Positions 1-16,560 of a DNA stretch of 64,000 nt are shown here, one piece after another. The DNA comes from Dioscorea cayenensis subsp. rotundata. Lineage: Eukaryota > Streptophyta > Magnoliopsida > Dioscoreales > Dioscoreaceae. How positions within the stretch are numbered: position 1 is the stretch's first letter; each line of letters begins with the position of its first letter. The DNA lies in assembly GCF_009730915.1 (NCBI RefSeq), contig NC_052482.1, forward strand, positions 248,001 to 312,000. Direction: 5' to 3'. The position numbers were made by a program, and so were the translations under genes. The notes under the pieces are model-generated. The model saw only the letters and a list, made by a program, of their open reading frames with translations. It made no database searches and was not told the DNA's origin.

Positions 1-2114
1 AAGTTGCAAACATTATACAACGTTTTCAATGTGATTAATTTATTGTTATTTTTTCTCCTATAATATTCTACTGTTTTTTTCCTACTTTTCACATAGGATC
101 GAGTTCTTTCTAATTGTAATTATTTTCAGTCAAAGGTCTACAAATTAAAGGTTTTGTCTGAGGATTGAGATGGTGATAACCTATTGGTTTATGCCGACAC
201 ACGTTAGTCATTAGTTGAAAGAACTAAGAGACAAAAAACAATGGATGTGGATTCCACTAATTAATTAGGTTTAAATCCACATAACAAAAAATCTTGTCAG
301 ATAATAATTAAATGGGAAGAAAGTTTCATACAATAATTGTTTGATGGTTTTTTTTTATATATAATTTTCAGAATTAATTTGCTTTACTAGTTTCATGCTA
401 TGCTGGTGTGTGTAAACTACTTTTTTATTTTAATTTTTTTAATGCTTTTCTGCTCCTTTTTTGTTTGTCTTTGAAATATATGCATTTGCTTCTTAGTAAT
501 TACATAAGCAGCAGATGAACTAGCTAGCTAATACAAACCATATTCATGACCAAACACTACCTAGTAATTAATTAGGACATGTTTATAATGCTATATAATC
601 AGATTGGTAATTAAGTAAATTGGCATCTCATTTAATTAATACTGCATGTAATTAATTGCACTAGAGTTCATTGTCATTCTTATGGAAATGAACTAATGAA
701 GTGATCAACGACAAATCAAATTCATGCATGAAAATGGCTGGGCTAGCTTGATATTGAACAGGTACCCATCTGTATTAATTCTCTGTAGACCACCCATCTT
801 TGACTGACTTGGCCACCATCACATCTATCCCAAAGACTTCATCATGGTCCATAGAGAAGAGATAAATAAATATCTAATCCACTTTCACACTCGATCTGCT
901 TTGGTATATATATTTTTTAGATGATCATAGACAATATCTAATTTTTTAGTTAAATTATATCTTGATGACAATATAGTGACCTATCTATCAATCTAGCTAG
1001 CTAGTAGTCTTGGGACTTGGAAGAGATAAGATGAAAGAGAAATAATCAAAAGGAATCCAAAGGTAAGGACAAGGCAAGATGAAGGAATGAAGTCTCTATA
1101 TGACTATATCTATCTATCAATCAATCTTGTGATCCCTCTCATGTACAACTTGCAATGTTAGCTATATAACTTGTTTGAAAAGGCCAGTAAGCCTCTTTGT
1201 GGTCCTTACAATATTCCAAAGCATCCATTTCCTTTGTGGGAATGCTTTGCCCTTGAATCACTTGAAAGTTGAAACAATATGTGCCTTCTTATTGACTTTC
1301 TTGGGTGAGTACTATTTACTTCTCTCATAACTAATAAAAATATCTAATATATATATATATATGATCTAGATGATACATGAGTATATAGTAGATTAAAGAT
1401 GGATGATGATCAAATTAATTAAGAAGCTCATGTACTTCAAAAGTCTGGTTAAAGAAAAGGTCTAAAAACGACTTCAAATATCTATACAAGGACATGATAT
1501 ATATATAGTCTAGAAAGAGAAATTAATAAGGTCACCAAGAATTCCTTGACATAAAGGAGTGGGTTCCATATATTTAACAACAACTTTGACGCTAGACCTA
1601 AAAAGGGCATTAAAGGTAGGTCCAAGTCCTTGAGCATCTAAACCAATGGAAAATGAAAGACAAGTTATCACTTCCAACAGGTCTGCTTCCAAGTCATACA
1701 TTTATATATATGTTTGAAATATATATATATATATATGCTTAATTGTTCTTTGGGTGAGAAAGAGATTGAACACATGGGCTTCTTTTTCCCATTATTTCCA
1801 TGGTCTCTCTTCTTTCAAAGACCACTGAAAATTATTAAAAAGATGACTAGTAGTAAGCTGTGGGTGGGGACACAACAACAACAACAACAACAACAACTAC
1901 TACTACAACCTCAACTACAACATGAGAAGAACCATTTTATTATCAAAGTGAAGGGCATAAAGGCAAAAGCATCTCTTTGTCATTTCCCTTCACATTTTAG
2001 GAGTATTAAACACGGCAATGCCCAAATCAAACTCCATTTCCCATTTTACCCTTGACGTGAGCACCTTAAACTCCCACCTTTTTTGTTCATACTGCAGCAT
2101 GTGCCTTTGTGTAC

Positions 2115-2158
2115 ATGTGTGTGTGTGTGTGTGTCTCTCTCTCTATATATATATATAT
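2115..2158. repeat. compound (GT)n(CT)n(AT)n microsatellite
   Basis: A run of GT dinucleotides passes directly into CT and then AT dinucleotides. It lies in spacer DNA with no visible gene. Confidence 0.9.
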
Positions 2159-3859
2159 GATAATATTCCATAAAAATAAGTTCAAGTTTGTCTTGTTGAA
2201 CTGTAACCGGTTTTGACTAATCATAATAATAATTATTGATCAATGTACTAATATTGTTTGTTAGCGAAATAGTTCATTGGTTTTCCATGCATGAAGTGTG
2301 AATTGCTGACAAAGTTAATCTCAATTATATATATATATATATCTGCTCTAATTATTAATTACTCTTCTCAATAGTCTTTGGATTTGTCATCTTGGCATCA
2401 TGTTTGCATCAGCGAACTCAAAGTCTTTACAGAAATTTTTTTATTATACAAAAATATATGCGTCATTTGTTTGATTATCACATGCAACTTTAGCACCTTC
2501 ATAATCTTTTAATATTCAAAACCTTTGAATTATTGGCCATGTTATATCTATGCACAAGCTTCACATTAATATCTCCTTAATTTTCCACTGTCGACCATTC
2601 AACAAATTTATTTATTTATTTTTGATAATGTAAATAAATCATAAATTTATTAAAAACAAAAAATAACAAAATATCAAGCTTAGAAATGAATGAGAAAACA
2701 GAGAGCAACCATGCATTCAAAGAATTGGACCGCCTCTCTCTCAATATATATATATATATATATTTATAATTATAGAGATGGAGATTTAAATTTCATGTTA
2801 CGTAAATTTAATATTAATTTAAAAAATGAAGGCAAAATTATGTATTCCTCTTCTAAATAAATATTAATTATAAAATATGGAAAGTAATGATCAAATCATC
2901 AAACAACAAGAAGAGACTTCCACTTGTGAAGAAGGAATAAGGTGAAGGAGTCTAGTCCAAAGACTGACGTAATAAAGATAGAGAGTTAGTGTCTTTTGGA
3001 CCAAGTGGGGGCATTGAATTGACCATTATGTCCTTGGAGTGAGGAGTCCGTCGCCGGATTCGTTTACCACTACTGTGTCTCAATTTGGCTTATTTGGTTG
3101 ACCCTAACCACGTCCCTTCGTGACCTCCTTAAGACCATCTCGTGCTTTAATTTGAACCCAACTTCATAATCATGATCTCTATATATATTATCTCTTCCAC
3201 GTTGGGACAAATCAATCAACATTCTCTTTTGAAAGAGTTTACTAGAGTCTTTATCCCTCATTAAGGACTAACCAACCACTCCAACACTAGATAACTTAAA
3301 ATAATATGCAAAGATGTGTATCAATGTCAGTTTCCTATTTGACAAAGTAATGCAAACAAAACAAGGAAAAGATTCAAAAGAAACGGTGGAAATTCATTGG
3401 ATATAAAAATCTTTTTACATGGCTGATTAAGTTAAGGATCATGCATGAGCTACATATAGATAATAAAACAACGTAGGTACTACAACCTTAAATAGAATGT
3501 AGATATTTTGGCAGCTATGATCTATTCTATGATTTAGATGTACTTCATCTATGAACATAGTGACTATATATATATATATATATATATAAAGGTTAAATTA
3601 AATAACTGAAAGTTTATTCTCTCAAATTTTACTTCTGAGATTTTGTTTGCTTATAATGTTAATATGTTATATATATGTTGTGTGTATATAAATTTTAGAA
3701 AGAAGAGTTATATTATAACTTTTAAGTACTCTCAAAGTTAATTTGTTTCCTTACTGTTGTGTTAAGTGTTAACTAAAGACCACGGAACTTGGAACATCAC
3801 CTTCATCGATCTAGTCACAATCTCTTGGTCGACTCTCCTTCTACGTATATGCACTCACA

Positions 3860-3880
3860 AACACACACACACACACACAC
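3860..3880. repeat. (CA)n microsatellite
   Basis: About ten CA dinucleotides in a row, followed by an AT-rich stretch, in the spacer upstream of the WRKY gene. Confidence 0.85.
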
Positions 3881-4460
3881 ATAAATATATAATTAATAAT
3901 TATATAATAAGCATTCAAGTAGCTTAATTAGGATGCTATAATTAAATATCTTTAATTTTTCTCAAAGTCCTACTCACGAGAAAAAGAAAGAGTTTGAAAA
4001 AGAAGAGAGGATGACCTGTTCGTTTGAATGTTTAGAAATTATATAATATATTCCGAAATAAAGATCAAATTATTGGTTCTTATTTTATGCTAGTCTTCCT
4101 GACTTGCTGACTTTCAAACTTTCTTTGGAGAAGAAGTATATGCCCTCCAGTTAAAGTCATATTGACAAGTTGGTGTAATTCACATGATTTCTGAACCTTA
4201 GTAGCCAGAATCAATGGACCATTCCTTCATGCATCTTCTCATTTGAAGAAAAATAAAACCACCTTTCAATTCTCTCTCTCTGTGGATCACAAAATAATGC
4301 ATATCTATATATTTTATATATATATAGAAGTATAAAATATGAATTAGGTATTGTTGGCAGAAACGTGCATGAATTGCCTCATGAGTGGGTGTCAAACTTG
4401 TCTTTGAATATATATATGATAGCTAGCGGTGGTGGAAAGATGAGATCCTTGTTCATGTAG

Positions 4461-4461
<1 letters not shown>

Positions 4462-4498
<37 letters not shown>
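4462..4498. repeat. (TA)n microsatellite
   Basis: About 18 uninterrupted TA dinucleotides, one of the longest of many TA tracts in the window. Others lie near 1713-1735, 3567-3588, 5157-5180, 12342-12368, 35311-35332, 40309-40331 and 42089-42112. Confidence 0.9.
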
Positions 4499-4501
<3 letters not shown>

Positions 4502-5200
4502 TGAATCTCCTCCAATTAATATGGATTCATACAAATGAGTATGCAGAGAGCTATGCTTAAGCTAGTTAGTTTATTAGTTAATTAATCACATAAAAAACAT
4601 TATAATATATATATACTTAAAACATATAAAAATCAACCCAAATACATGGACAATATTGAGCCAAATATATGAAGAAAACTAGAATAAGGTTAGACATATA
4701 TAGAAGTAGTAGTTGCAACCATGATATTAATTAGATATAAGAAAAAAAATTTAAGAGGAATAAAAAAGGAAAAAAAAAAAATGGAGAAAGGTACAAATGA
4801 CCAACAAGTCACCTCTCATCTACTCAAAGTCTCATATTTCGCCATCAATTTGAATCACAAAATTTATCTCAAAACTTTGAAAGCTCTTTTCTAATTTTTT
4901 GTGATGGATCATCAACCTGGCGTCAACTCCAAGCTCTATTTCGTCAAGCCAGGTCCTAATCACTTTTGTTTCTTTGTCCCCAAAACTCTCTAATCAAACT
5001 TTTTAATTACTTTTTTTTAATTCAATCCTATATATATTATTTGCCGTGTAAATCTCAAATTTCCCCAATTTTTTTTCCTTTTATCTTTCTTCTCCGTTCT
5101 CCCTTCCCACCTATAAATTCCAAAATTTTCCATTTAATTAAATACTCATTCATACATATATATATATATATATATATATTTATTTATTTAAGAAAAAAAG

Positions 5201-5780
5201 GGTAAAAAGTCAAAGAAATGTGAATTTAGTTGTGATAATTAATTAAATAATTAATACTTGTTTTTAATATTTGAGTGGGGCCCAGCTCTCCTAACCACCG
5301 TCATAGAGCCGTGCCGTCGACCTCGTTGACCAAAAGGAGGGGGGGGCACGGGTGACTCGCACAGTCGCACGTGCGGGAAACCAAACCGGAAGAGAGAGAG
5401 AGAGGGGACGGCGTCAAAGGTAACGGCGTGGCGGAAGGAAAAGATCCGCCTTTCTTTCCCGCCGTTTCGCATGCTTTGGCGCCCGCGGGAAACCGCCAGC
5501 TGTCAATAAACAAGGACGTCAAAGATGACGTCACCATCACCCTCCGCCGCAAGAACCGGCCCTTTATTTTAATTGGCCGAACCCCGAGCTTTACTTTGCA
5601 GAGACTCTAATCTAATCTAATCCCAATACCAAAATCCTCCTTCTTCTTCTTCTATTTTTATATTTATTTATTTATTTATTAGATAAATAAATTAATTAAT
5701 TAGTATATATTTATTTCTACACACGCTTTGGTTCTTCTTTCTCAACTTTGGCTTCGTCTTTCCTGTATTTCAACTTTTCA
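5201..5780 (+). promoter_or_regulatory. WRKY gene promoter with W-boxes and a TGACGTCA palindrome
   Basis: Seen: TTGACC at 5326-5331; the reverse-strand W-box TTGACT at 5208-5213; reverse TTGAC cores at 5413-5417 and 5518-5522; and a perfect 8-bp palindrome TGACGTCA at 5526-5533. A TATATAT at 5704-5710 could be the TATA box, giving a short leader before the ATG at 5781. The region around 5280-5600 is clearly richer in G+C than its surroundings. Known: W-boxes bind WRKY factors and TGACG cores bind TGA-type bZIP factors. Inferred: feedback by WRKY proteins and bZIP (defence or stress) input. No site was tested. Confidence 0.45.
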
Positions 5781-6006
5781 ATGGAGAGGCATAGAGAAAT
5801 GGAACTCTTGCACTCCGGTGAGTACTCCGGCAGCGACCCCGGTGGTTCTTCTCGTCGAGACATCATCGAAGAGGTGGATTTCTTCTCTAAGAGCCGCCTA
5901 AGAGATGAGGCTGCCGGCCTGCAGCCGGAGATACCCAACAGTTCTCCTCCTCCTCCTCCTCCTCCCGGCGAGCCTTCCATCAACGTTAGTACTCTTTCTT
6001 GCATAT

Positions 6007-6044
<38 letters not shown>

Positions 6045-8590
6045 TTATCTTTGTTTAAATGAAAAAAAAAAAATTTTCTTAACCTTAATCATCATCATGA
6101 TTATGATCATCATATATTGATTATTTGATTGTATACATGCAGACGGGGTTGAATCTGCTAACCATGAATTCCGGTGGCAGTCAGCAGCATGAAGTGGAAG
6201 AGAAGATGAAGAACAGTAGTAGCAGTAGCAGCAACATCAATAATAACAAGGTTTGAGAATAAGTAGATTGATGGATATCTATTATTATTAATATTATTTA
6301 TAAGGTTTTTAAATTTTCATTATTTTGAGTTTATTGAATGAATTCACAGTTGTTAGCACTTCAAGCTGAGTTAGATCGGTTGGGAGATGAAAACCGGAAG
6401 CTGAGGAGCATGCTTGATCATCTCATGAAGAACTACAATGATCTACAAAACCAGCTTCTTCTTGCCATGCAACAACAAGCTCGCAAGGCTGCAGAAGATG
6501 GCCAAGTATTAATGCTCTTCATCACTTATTTCTTTCCTTTTTTTGTTTTCCTTATCTTCTTTAGATTGATAAGCAAATTTATCTTATTAATACAATTAAC
6601 TAATAACTAGTTTAGAAAAAAAAAAAAAAAAGTCATTCTAGCTTTTCCCAAAATAGGAAGTAGTTGAAATCTCTTGCCACTAAATTCTAGGACATTATCC
6701 ACTTAGATCCAGAAGAATAATGAAGACAAATACAAGCAAAGGCTGAGAAAGCTTGATAGATCGAGCTGAGAATAGATATATCAAAGAAGATATAAAGGAC
6801 CGCATGATCCACATGATCTGGATCGATATACATCTCACGTACTGCTTGGCTAGTATAAATTCATGTATGTTGATCTCTGCCTGTTAATTAAGCCATGCCT
6901 GTATATATTTCATTCCTGACCATTGACCATATATGGTTTTAAATTTGACATGGTCGGGCTACAAGAACTCTCTAGATCGATGTTGAAATATGCATTCAAC
7001 TAATTATTAAGATGATGAGATTCTAGAAAAAAGAACAACTATTATTGAAGAAAGCTTTTCTTAAGTTTGTTGAAGTACATAATTAAGTAGCTTGTCATGT
7101 TGGTTATCTAAATGCATGTAAAAGTCTCATTGATCTTTGAAAATTCTTATTAGTGTTCTTTTTTCTTTTCTTGAATTTGTACATCTTTAGAAGGAGAACA
7201 AGAATGACGTGCAAAGTCCAGCACCGATAACTGCTCGACAATTCATGGATCCTGGTCCTGCCTGCATGCAAGACACAGAAGACCCTTCAAAGTCTGGTGA
7301 GGGTGAAGAAGAGCAATCACCATTGAGAAACCATCCTCATGAACATGGAATAGTTTCATTGGCCAAGAGACGTCTCCCTATGGACTCCATCCCCTCTGAA
7401 CAAACTTCTCCAAGTTGGGGAACCAGCAAGAGCCCCAAACAAGTCCCAGAAAGAACCACTGATCAATCATCTGAGCTCGCATGTCGCAAAGCTAGAGTCT
7501 CCGTCCGTGCTCGCTCTGATGCACCAATGGTACGTAATCCTCTCTCTCTCTCTCTTTATATTTATATATATATATATAGTCATATATTTGGTAACTATAA
7601 AATGATGTTGATACATATACATATGGTGACTAGATAAGTGATGGATGCCAATGGAGGAAATATGGTCAGAAGATGGCAAAAGGCAACCCTTGTCCTCGTG
7701 CTTACTACCGTTGTACCATGGCAGCTGGTTGCTCAGTTCGAAAGCAGGTAAAGCCATGATCTTCTAGTTAACTATATATGTGCATGTATATTATATGCTC
7801 TAGCTAATTAATTACTTCTTGGTAATTAGTTATGCACATAATTATAATCATGTTCATATGATTAGAATACAAGCATGGACATGAACATGAACATGAACAT
7901 GGGGGAGCTAGAATATATATGCATTTACTTATCATCATGTTAATTAATTTGATGCAACAACAGGTGCAGAGATGTGCTGAGGATAAAACAATCTTGATCA
8001 CAACATATGAAGGTAACCACAACCATCCATTACCTCCAGCAGCCATGGCCATGGCCAATACAACCACGGCGGCTGCTACGATGCTCCTCTCAGGCTCTAC
8101 ATCAAGCAAGGACTCTCTCACAAACCCTACTAATGGCTTTTACCAACCAATGCCTTATGCTTCAACAATGGCCACCCTGTCAGCATCTGCCCCGTTCCCG
8201 ACGATCACTCTTGACCTTACACAACCACCAGGTCCTCTGCAGATCCACCGGCAGCAGACTCCGGCAACACCATTCCCTTTGACATTGCCAATGTACATGC
8301 CACAGAAGGTGCCTGGCTTGGTGGTGCCACCAGGGTTGCAGTTTGGCCAGCAGCAGCCATCTTCAGTGATGGATACTGTCACTGCTGCAATAGCATCAGA
8401 CCCAAACTTCACATCAGCATTGGCAGCTGCCATCAAGTCCATCATCAGTACTCCTAGAAGCCCTAATGCTGCTACTACTGCTACCAATGGCCCTAGTACT
8501 CCTCCTGCTGCTGCTGCTGCTCTTCATGCATTCCCTGGATCCCCTCAGTTTCCACAATCTTGCACCACCTTTTCTACAAACACTAACTAA
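5781..8590 (+). CDS. WRKY transcription factor, group IIb (WRKY6/31/42-like)
   Basis: A nuclear DNA-binding regulator of about 515 residues. Exons: 5781-5984, 6143-6250, 6350-6505, 7191-7529, 7634-7747 and 7964-8590; all junctions are in phase 0. An INTGLNLLT-type motif spans exons 1-2. Exon 3 encodes a leucine-rich coiled coil (about residues 105-156, [11 protein letters not shown]...). The single WRKY domain has WRKYGQK at 276-282 and a C-X5-C-X23-H-X-H zinc site. Its intron falls at VRKQ/VQRC, the position typical of groups IIa and IIb. The coiled coil, the single domain and the length fit IIb, whose members (WRKY6, 31, 42) act in phosphate, senescence and defence responses. The C-terminal ~200 residues are rich in Ala, Pro, Thr and Ser. 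Intron 1 has a long (CT)n tract. Which IIb member this is cannot be settled here. Confidence 0.95.
6011..6042. repeat. (CT)n microsatellite in WRKY intron 1
   Basis: About 16 CT dinucleotides just downstream of the exon 1 splice donor of the WRKY gene; likely polymorphic. Confidence 0.9.
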
Positions 8591-8606
8591 CTAACTAACT
8601 AACTAA
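8582..8606. repeat. (CTAA)n tract overlapping the WRKY stop codon
   Basis: Six CTAA units begin in the last codons of the WRKY gene and continue into the 3' UTR. They supply the TAA stop at 8588-8590, and later units give further TAA triplets. Slippage here would change only the last residues. Confidence 0.85.
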
Positions 8607-11236
8607 CCAGGAAGAGAGAGAGAGAAAGATAAGAGTTCATATATAAAGTCTCTTGAAGGAGTATTGTTTAGTATAAGCAATATTTTTTTTTTTAATGATT
8701 TTTGTGAATTAATAATGTTATTTATAAAGCTAAGGCTTGGTACTTGGAGACACGGACACCTTGGTTTTTGTTGGGAGGTAGAAAGGGTTTATTATTGTAC
8801 ATAGATTTTATTGGCTTTATATATTCTATACTTTTTTACACTGTTGTTATTTTCGTTCTGTGTGAGAAACAAAGCTTCCAAAAGATTTCAAGTTATTGAT
8901 TAATCCATCTTTAGTGCCCTGTTTGAATCCTTAATTTTTGGAGTGTACTTATTATGGTTGATGTAGTTAAAACTTGCATTTCAGTGCTCTGTGACTGGTG
9001 AGTGACACCGGTGGTATATATATATATAACAGATACTTGCCATCCAAACGTACTCCTCCAACTCCAAGTGTCCAATGCGACAGAAATGACTTAGAGAGTA
9101 GGTACGAGCTGACTTTATATAGAAGCTGTCTTGCCATGTTTATCTTATTAAGACTTCAAGTTTAAATATATATATATATATAGGTAAAGAGAATTATGAA
9201 GTAATGAATAAAAGAGAAAGAACAAAAGGAGCATTGTACGTCCACAGTTGATATTGCAATATTGAATTGAGTAGCTCCTTTCTACAAATCAGAATATTGC
9301 CGATTTTGTCATTGATTTCTCCTTCCCAGAATACAGATCATATATAATTGAAAGGTTTCACATGAAAGATATGTATTGAATCCATTCCCAAAATCCTTTT
9401 GGATTGGATTGGATTGGATTGATAATGCTTGTTCTTCTGCAGAAGATGAGCAAGGATATCAGGACAAACAGGTAAATAAAGGTTTTGATGAATTTGTAAG
9501 AAAGCAACCACGTATATATCAACACATAATAGGTTGCATGGTTACTCAACCACCAGAAGCATGATGCTTAATTAATTGTGTTGGAGATTAAATCTAATGT
9601 CAATCATGAACCCAATTCTGTTGATTAGTTAATTATGAATCTAGGGAGATGTATGTGCCTGTCAAAAGCAAATTGAACTCTGGTAAGCAAAACTGAAGGA
9701 ATATATATTTTAATTGTTACCTATACATAAATCTCTTTGATTTGGAGATTGATGTGATATATATAACGAAAGAAAGTATTTGAGTACTCGCGGGTTTATC
9801 TTCTTCTTCCTCTCAAATTTATGTTGTTATGTTTATCAAACTGTCTACAGAGCACAATTTCTTGAGGAAATAATATATACTTTTTAGCAGATCCAAAACC
9901 AGTAAAAGATGGAATACAAAGTTCTAACATTCTGCAATGTATGCCGACCTTACACTATTAGGTGTTACATGGATTGTTTGATTTCTCTCTGGTGCATGCA
10001 TGCTCTCAAAGTACATGATAATCAGGTATACTGCTTCAGTCCATTTACTATGGCTTTGTGTCTATATATTAAGACTATGTATATATGTAAAATACATATA
10101 TATATATATATGTCACTGCTACAGGACTTCAGTAACAAAACCAAATCTTACAATTTGAATAAGTAGCATATAGACACTCATGATGATGATTCATGGTTGC
10201 CCACATTTATCAAGTATTAATCAATGAAAACCAGAGGTTGGTCAGAAATTACCCTTCCAATGTCAAGAGGATCTATAATGTGTAGCTAGTTCATGCCTTG
10301 CAAGTTCATTGACCATCTATATATGATTCCATATTAAGCTGCATTCCAAAGACACATTCAACCATGAAAAAAGAAAAATGAATTCATAACCATGACCAAG
10401 AATTAACTTCACAGAAAGAATACAAACCACTGAAAAACATCTCAAATATATAACAAATGTAGAAGTGAATAACCCGCCATTCATTTACTGAAAAGATTTT
10501 CATATATAGAGTACTACTAGGCTACACATAAACAAAACAGCATAAAAACATCAAACTGAACCACAATAAAAAAAGCAATTTTTTTTTTGGTTGCCTAGTA
10601 ATTTCTTATCTACTTCCAATCCAAAGAAGCTTAGAAGACAGCCATAGTACTGAAAATGCAGATGAACCAAAATTAAAAGAGAAAAGATTCAATCTTTGAA
10701 ACAAACCCTTCAATCTGAGAGCTTTTCCAGAGCGAAAAGTTCAACTCAACTGAACTGGAGGCGAGCTGCTGAGAATGAAGAAGCATCATTGGCGCGGAGT
10801 TCCAATGACATTACGAGCTACACAATGGAACGGTGTTCATCTGAGAGCACGGAGAAGAACTGCGCACGAATGGCCGCGGTGGGATCTGTATAGAATTTGG
10901 GCGTGGTGTTCAACTGTTCTATCAATACACATATATTGGTTCTGTATTGCCTCATTATTTTATTATTAAAATAAGGTTTATTTAATATTTTTTAAAAAAA
11001 TCAAACAATTAATTAATTAAAGGAAACTAACACATTTTTTTAATTAATATTTAAAAAGATTTTTGGAGACAAACATAAGCCCAAAAACAAAACCTTATCC
11101 ATGTGTTTTGAGAGACAACAGGGCCGAAGTATATGCTTGCCATGGATTCCCATCCTCCTTCCACACTTCCTCCATTGCTCTACCTCCATTGATCTCTTCT
11201 GCAACTCTGCAAGCATTAACAACACATAGAGCTCCA
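8607..11236. other. spacer between WRKY and the rubredoxin gene
   Basis: The first ~250 bases look like the WRKY 3' UTR. No gene is supported after that. There are four GGATT units at 9401-9420. A compact GC-richer stretch at 10690-10900 stands out from the AT-rich flanks; on either strand it holds only short open frames and may be a transcript leader, a non-coding transcript or a gene remnant. Just before 11237 lies the leader of the rubredoxin gene; its frame is open upstream to 11063, so a longer N-terminus is formally possible. Confidence 0.5.
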
Positions 11237-11845
11237 ATGGCTTCTTCTTCTTCTTTCACTGCTTCAAGGCCTACCTTCCCCTTCCCCCATCTTCCCCTTC
11301 TCCATCCCACCACCAAACCATCCAAAGTTTGCAGCTTTCCAGCTCTCAGTATAAAAAAACCTCACCTTTTGTCTTTCAAACCCACCACCATCTCCTCCGT
11401 TGATGTCTCCAAAGAAGATAAACCCCTTTCAGAGCCTGAGTCATTGGAAAAGGAGAAGGAGAACAAGGAGGAGTTGGAGGAGTTGGAGGAGCAAAGCAGC
11501 AACCTTGACCCTCGTCGGTTAGAGGAGAAGTTCGCCGTGCTAAACACCGGCATCTACGAGTGCCGCTCCTGTGGGTACCGCTACGACGAAGCCGCCGGGG
11601 ACCCTTCCTACCCTATCCCCCCTGGATTCCTGTTCGGAAAGCTCCCTGAAGACTGGCGTTGCCCAACGTGCGGCGCTGCCAAGTCCTTCTTCGAGAGCAA
11701 GAGCGTTGAGATCGCTGGATTCGCTCAAAACCAACAGTTTGGTCTCGGCACCAATACTCTCACTTCAGGCCAGAAGGCTTTGCTCATCTACGGTGGTCTT
11801 TTGCTTGGCTTTATCTTCTTCCTCTCTGGATATTTCTTGCAATAA
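11237..11845 (+). CDS. RBD1: chloroplast membrane-anchored rubredoxin (RBD1-like)
   Basis: A single-exon gene for 202 residues. The Ser/Pro-rich N-terminus (MASSSSFTASRP...) resembles a chloroplast transit peptide; this is why I chose the Met at 11237 rather than an upstream Met in the same frame. An acidic Glu/Lys-rich stretch (about 60-98) follows. The rubredoxin fold has its iron ligands in CRSCG (Cys109, Cys112) and CPTCG (Cys142, Cys145). One hydrophobic helix (about 181-200) sits at the C-terminus. This order matches plant and cyanobacterial RBD1/RubA, a thylakoid rubredoxin needed for photosystem II assembly; the function is inferred from the family. The gene converges with the aspartic protease gene about 800 bases downstream. 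It is richer in G+C than its spacers. Confidence 0.92.
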   Translation: MASSSSFTASRPTFPFPHLPLLHPTTKPSKVCSFPALSIKKPHLLSFKPTTISSVDVSKEDKPLSEPESLEKEKENKEELEELEEQSSNLDPRRLEEKFAVLNTGIYECRSCGYRYDEAAGDPSYPIPPGFLFGKLPEDWRCPTCGAAKSFFESKSVEIAGFAQNQQFGLGTNTLTSGQKALLIYGGLLLGFIFFLSGYFLQ

Positions 11846-12651
11846 TGATGCCATGCTTGGATAAAGGTGACATCTTTGATGAATTGTGTTCATTATACTT
11901 GTAGATTTTTGCTCTATTTCTATTTTTTGTTCCTTTTTGCCTTTAGATATCCTGCTACTATTATTATTATTATTGTCTAATGTGAATAGATGGTTCAGTG
12001 TGATGCTACAATTACACAAAAGGTAAAAAGAAAAATGAAAAAAAGGAGCACCTTTGCTGGTTCTATCTCAATGTTCACCAACTGTTGTTAAGAGCTGCAA
12101 AAGTTCAAGTTCATATTGTTCAATTAAACAATTAATGGGTTTTGATTTGATTTTATCTTTTTCCCATTGTATTCTCATAGCATTGATCACATTTGTTTCT
12201 CTGGTTCTGTTGATTATGGATCTCTTGTATATGTTGTGAATTATTGAAGTCTTTTTGTTCTCGCTGTGTGCAGAAGCCACTCTCTTCAGGCATTTGTTAG
12301 CCTATCTAAAGTTTCCATAATCATGCCATAGCTCTTATAGATTCATATATATATATATATATATATATAGATGTGTTTTAATGGTATTCGGATCACCACA
12401 TCTTTCAAATCTTCAAACTGCCATCAAACTGTCAACATTCAGCATTATGCATATTCAAACATCCAAAACATACATGACACCCATCCTTAGAATTTGCTGA
12501 CATTTCTAAGGGTTTATCCACAAATACCTTGAACAAGTTCAAAGTTCATACTACTTCCAGTTCATTTTACTACTATAAATATATAAATATAGATATGAAA
12601 CTGCACAGATTCACAACACCACATTCTGCAGAAGCATGCAAAGAAATGCTC

Positions 12652-16560
<3,909 letters not shown>

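Larger units (their letters stand above)
1..5200. other. gene-free AT-rich spacer
   Basis: I see no supportable gene here. The stretch is AT-rich and carries many simple repeats. Open frames are short and mostly run through repeats, for example a glutamine run made by a (CAA)n tract near 1872-1898. A short open frame begins at 4904 (MDHQPGVNSKLYF...) and looks faintly coding, but it has no partner exon. The minus-strand frame at 1510-1701 also has a protein-like composition without a recognisable family. The 3' part is probably distal promoter of the WRKY gene. Confidence 0.6.

Noticed and set aside
1510-1701. Minus-strand frame with protein-like composition
   Set aside because: Only 63 codons, no family recognised and no flanking exons; kept as a remark in the spacer entry.
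1714-2055. A 113-codon plus-strand frame with a glutamine run
   Set aside because: The run comes from a (CAA)n microsatellite and the start lies in a (TA)n tract. No domain, no codon bias and no splice context.
5905-6120. Leu/Ser-rich frame over WRKY exon 1
   Set aside because: It is an out-of-frame reading of WRKY exon 1 and the (CT)n tract of intron 1.
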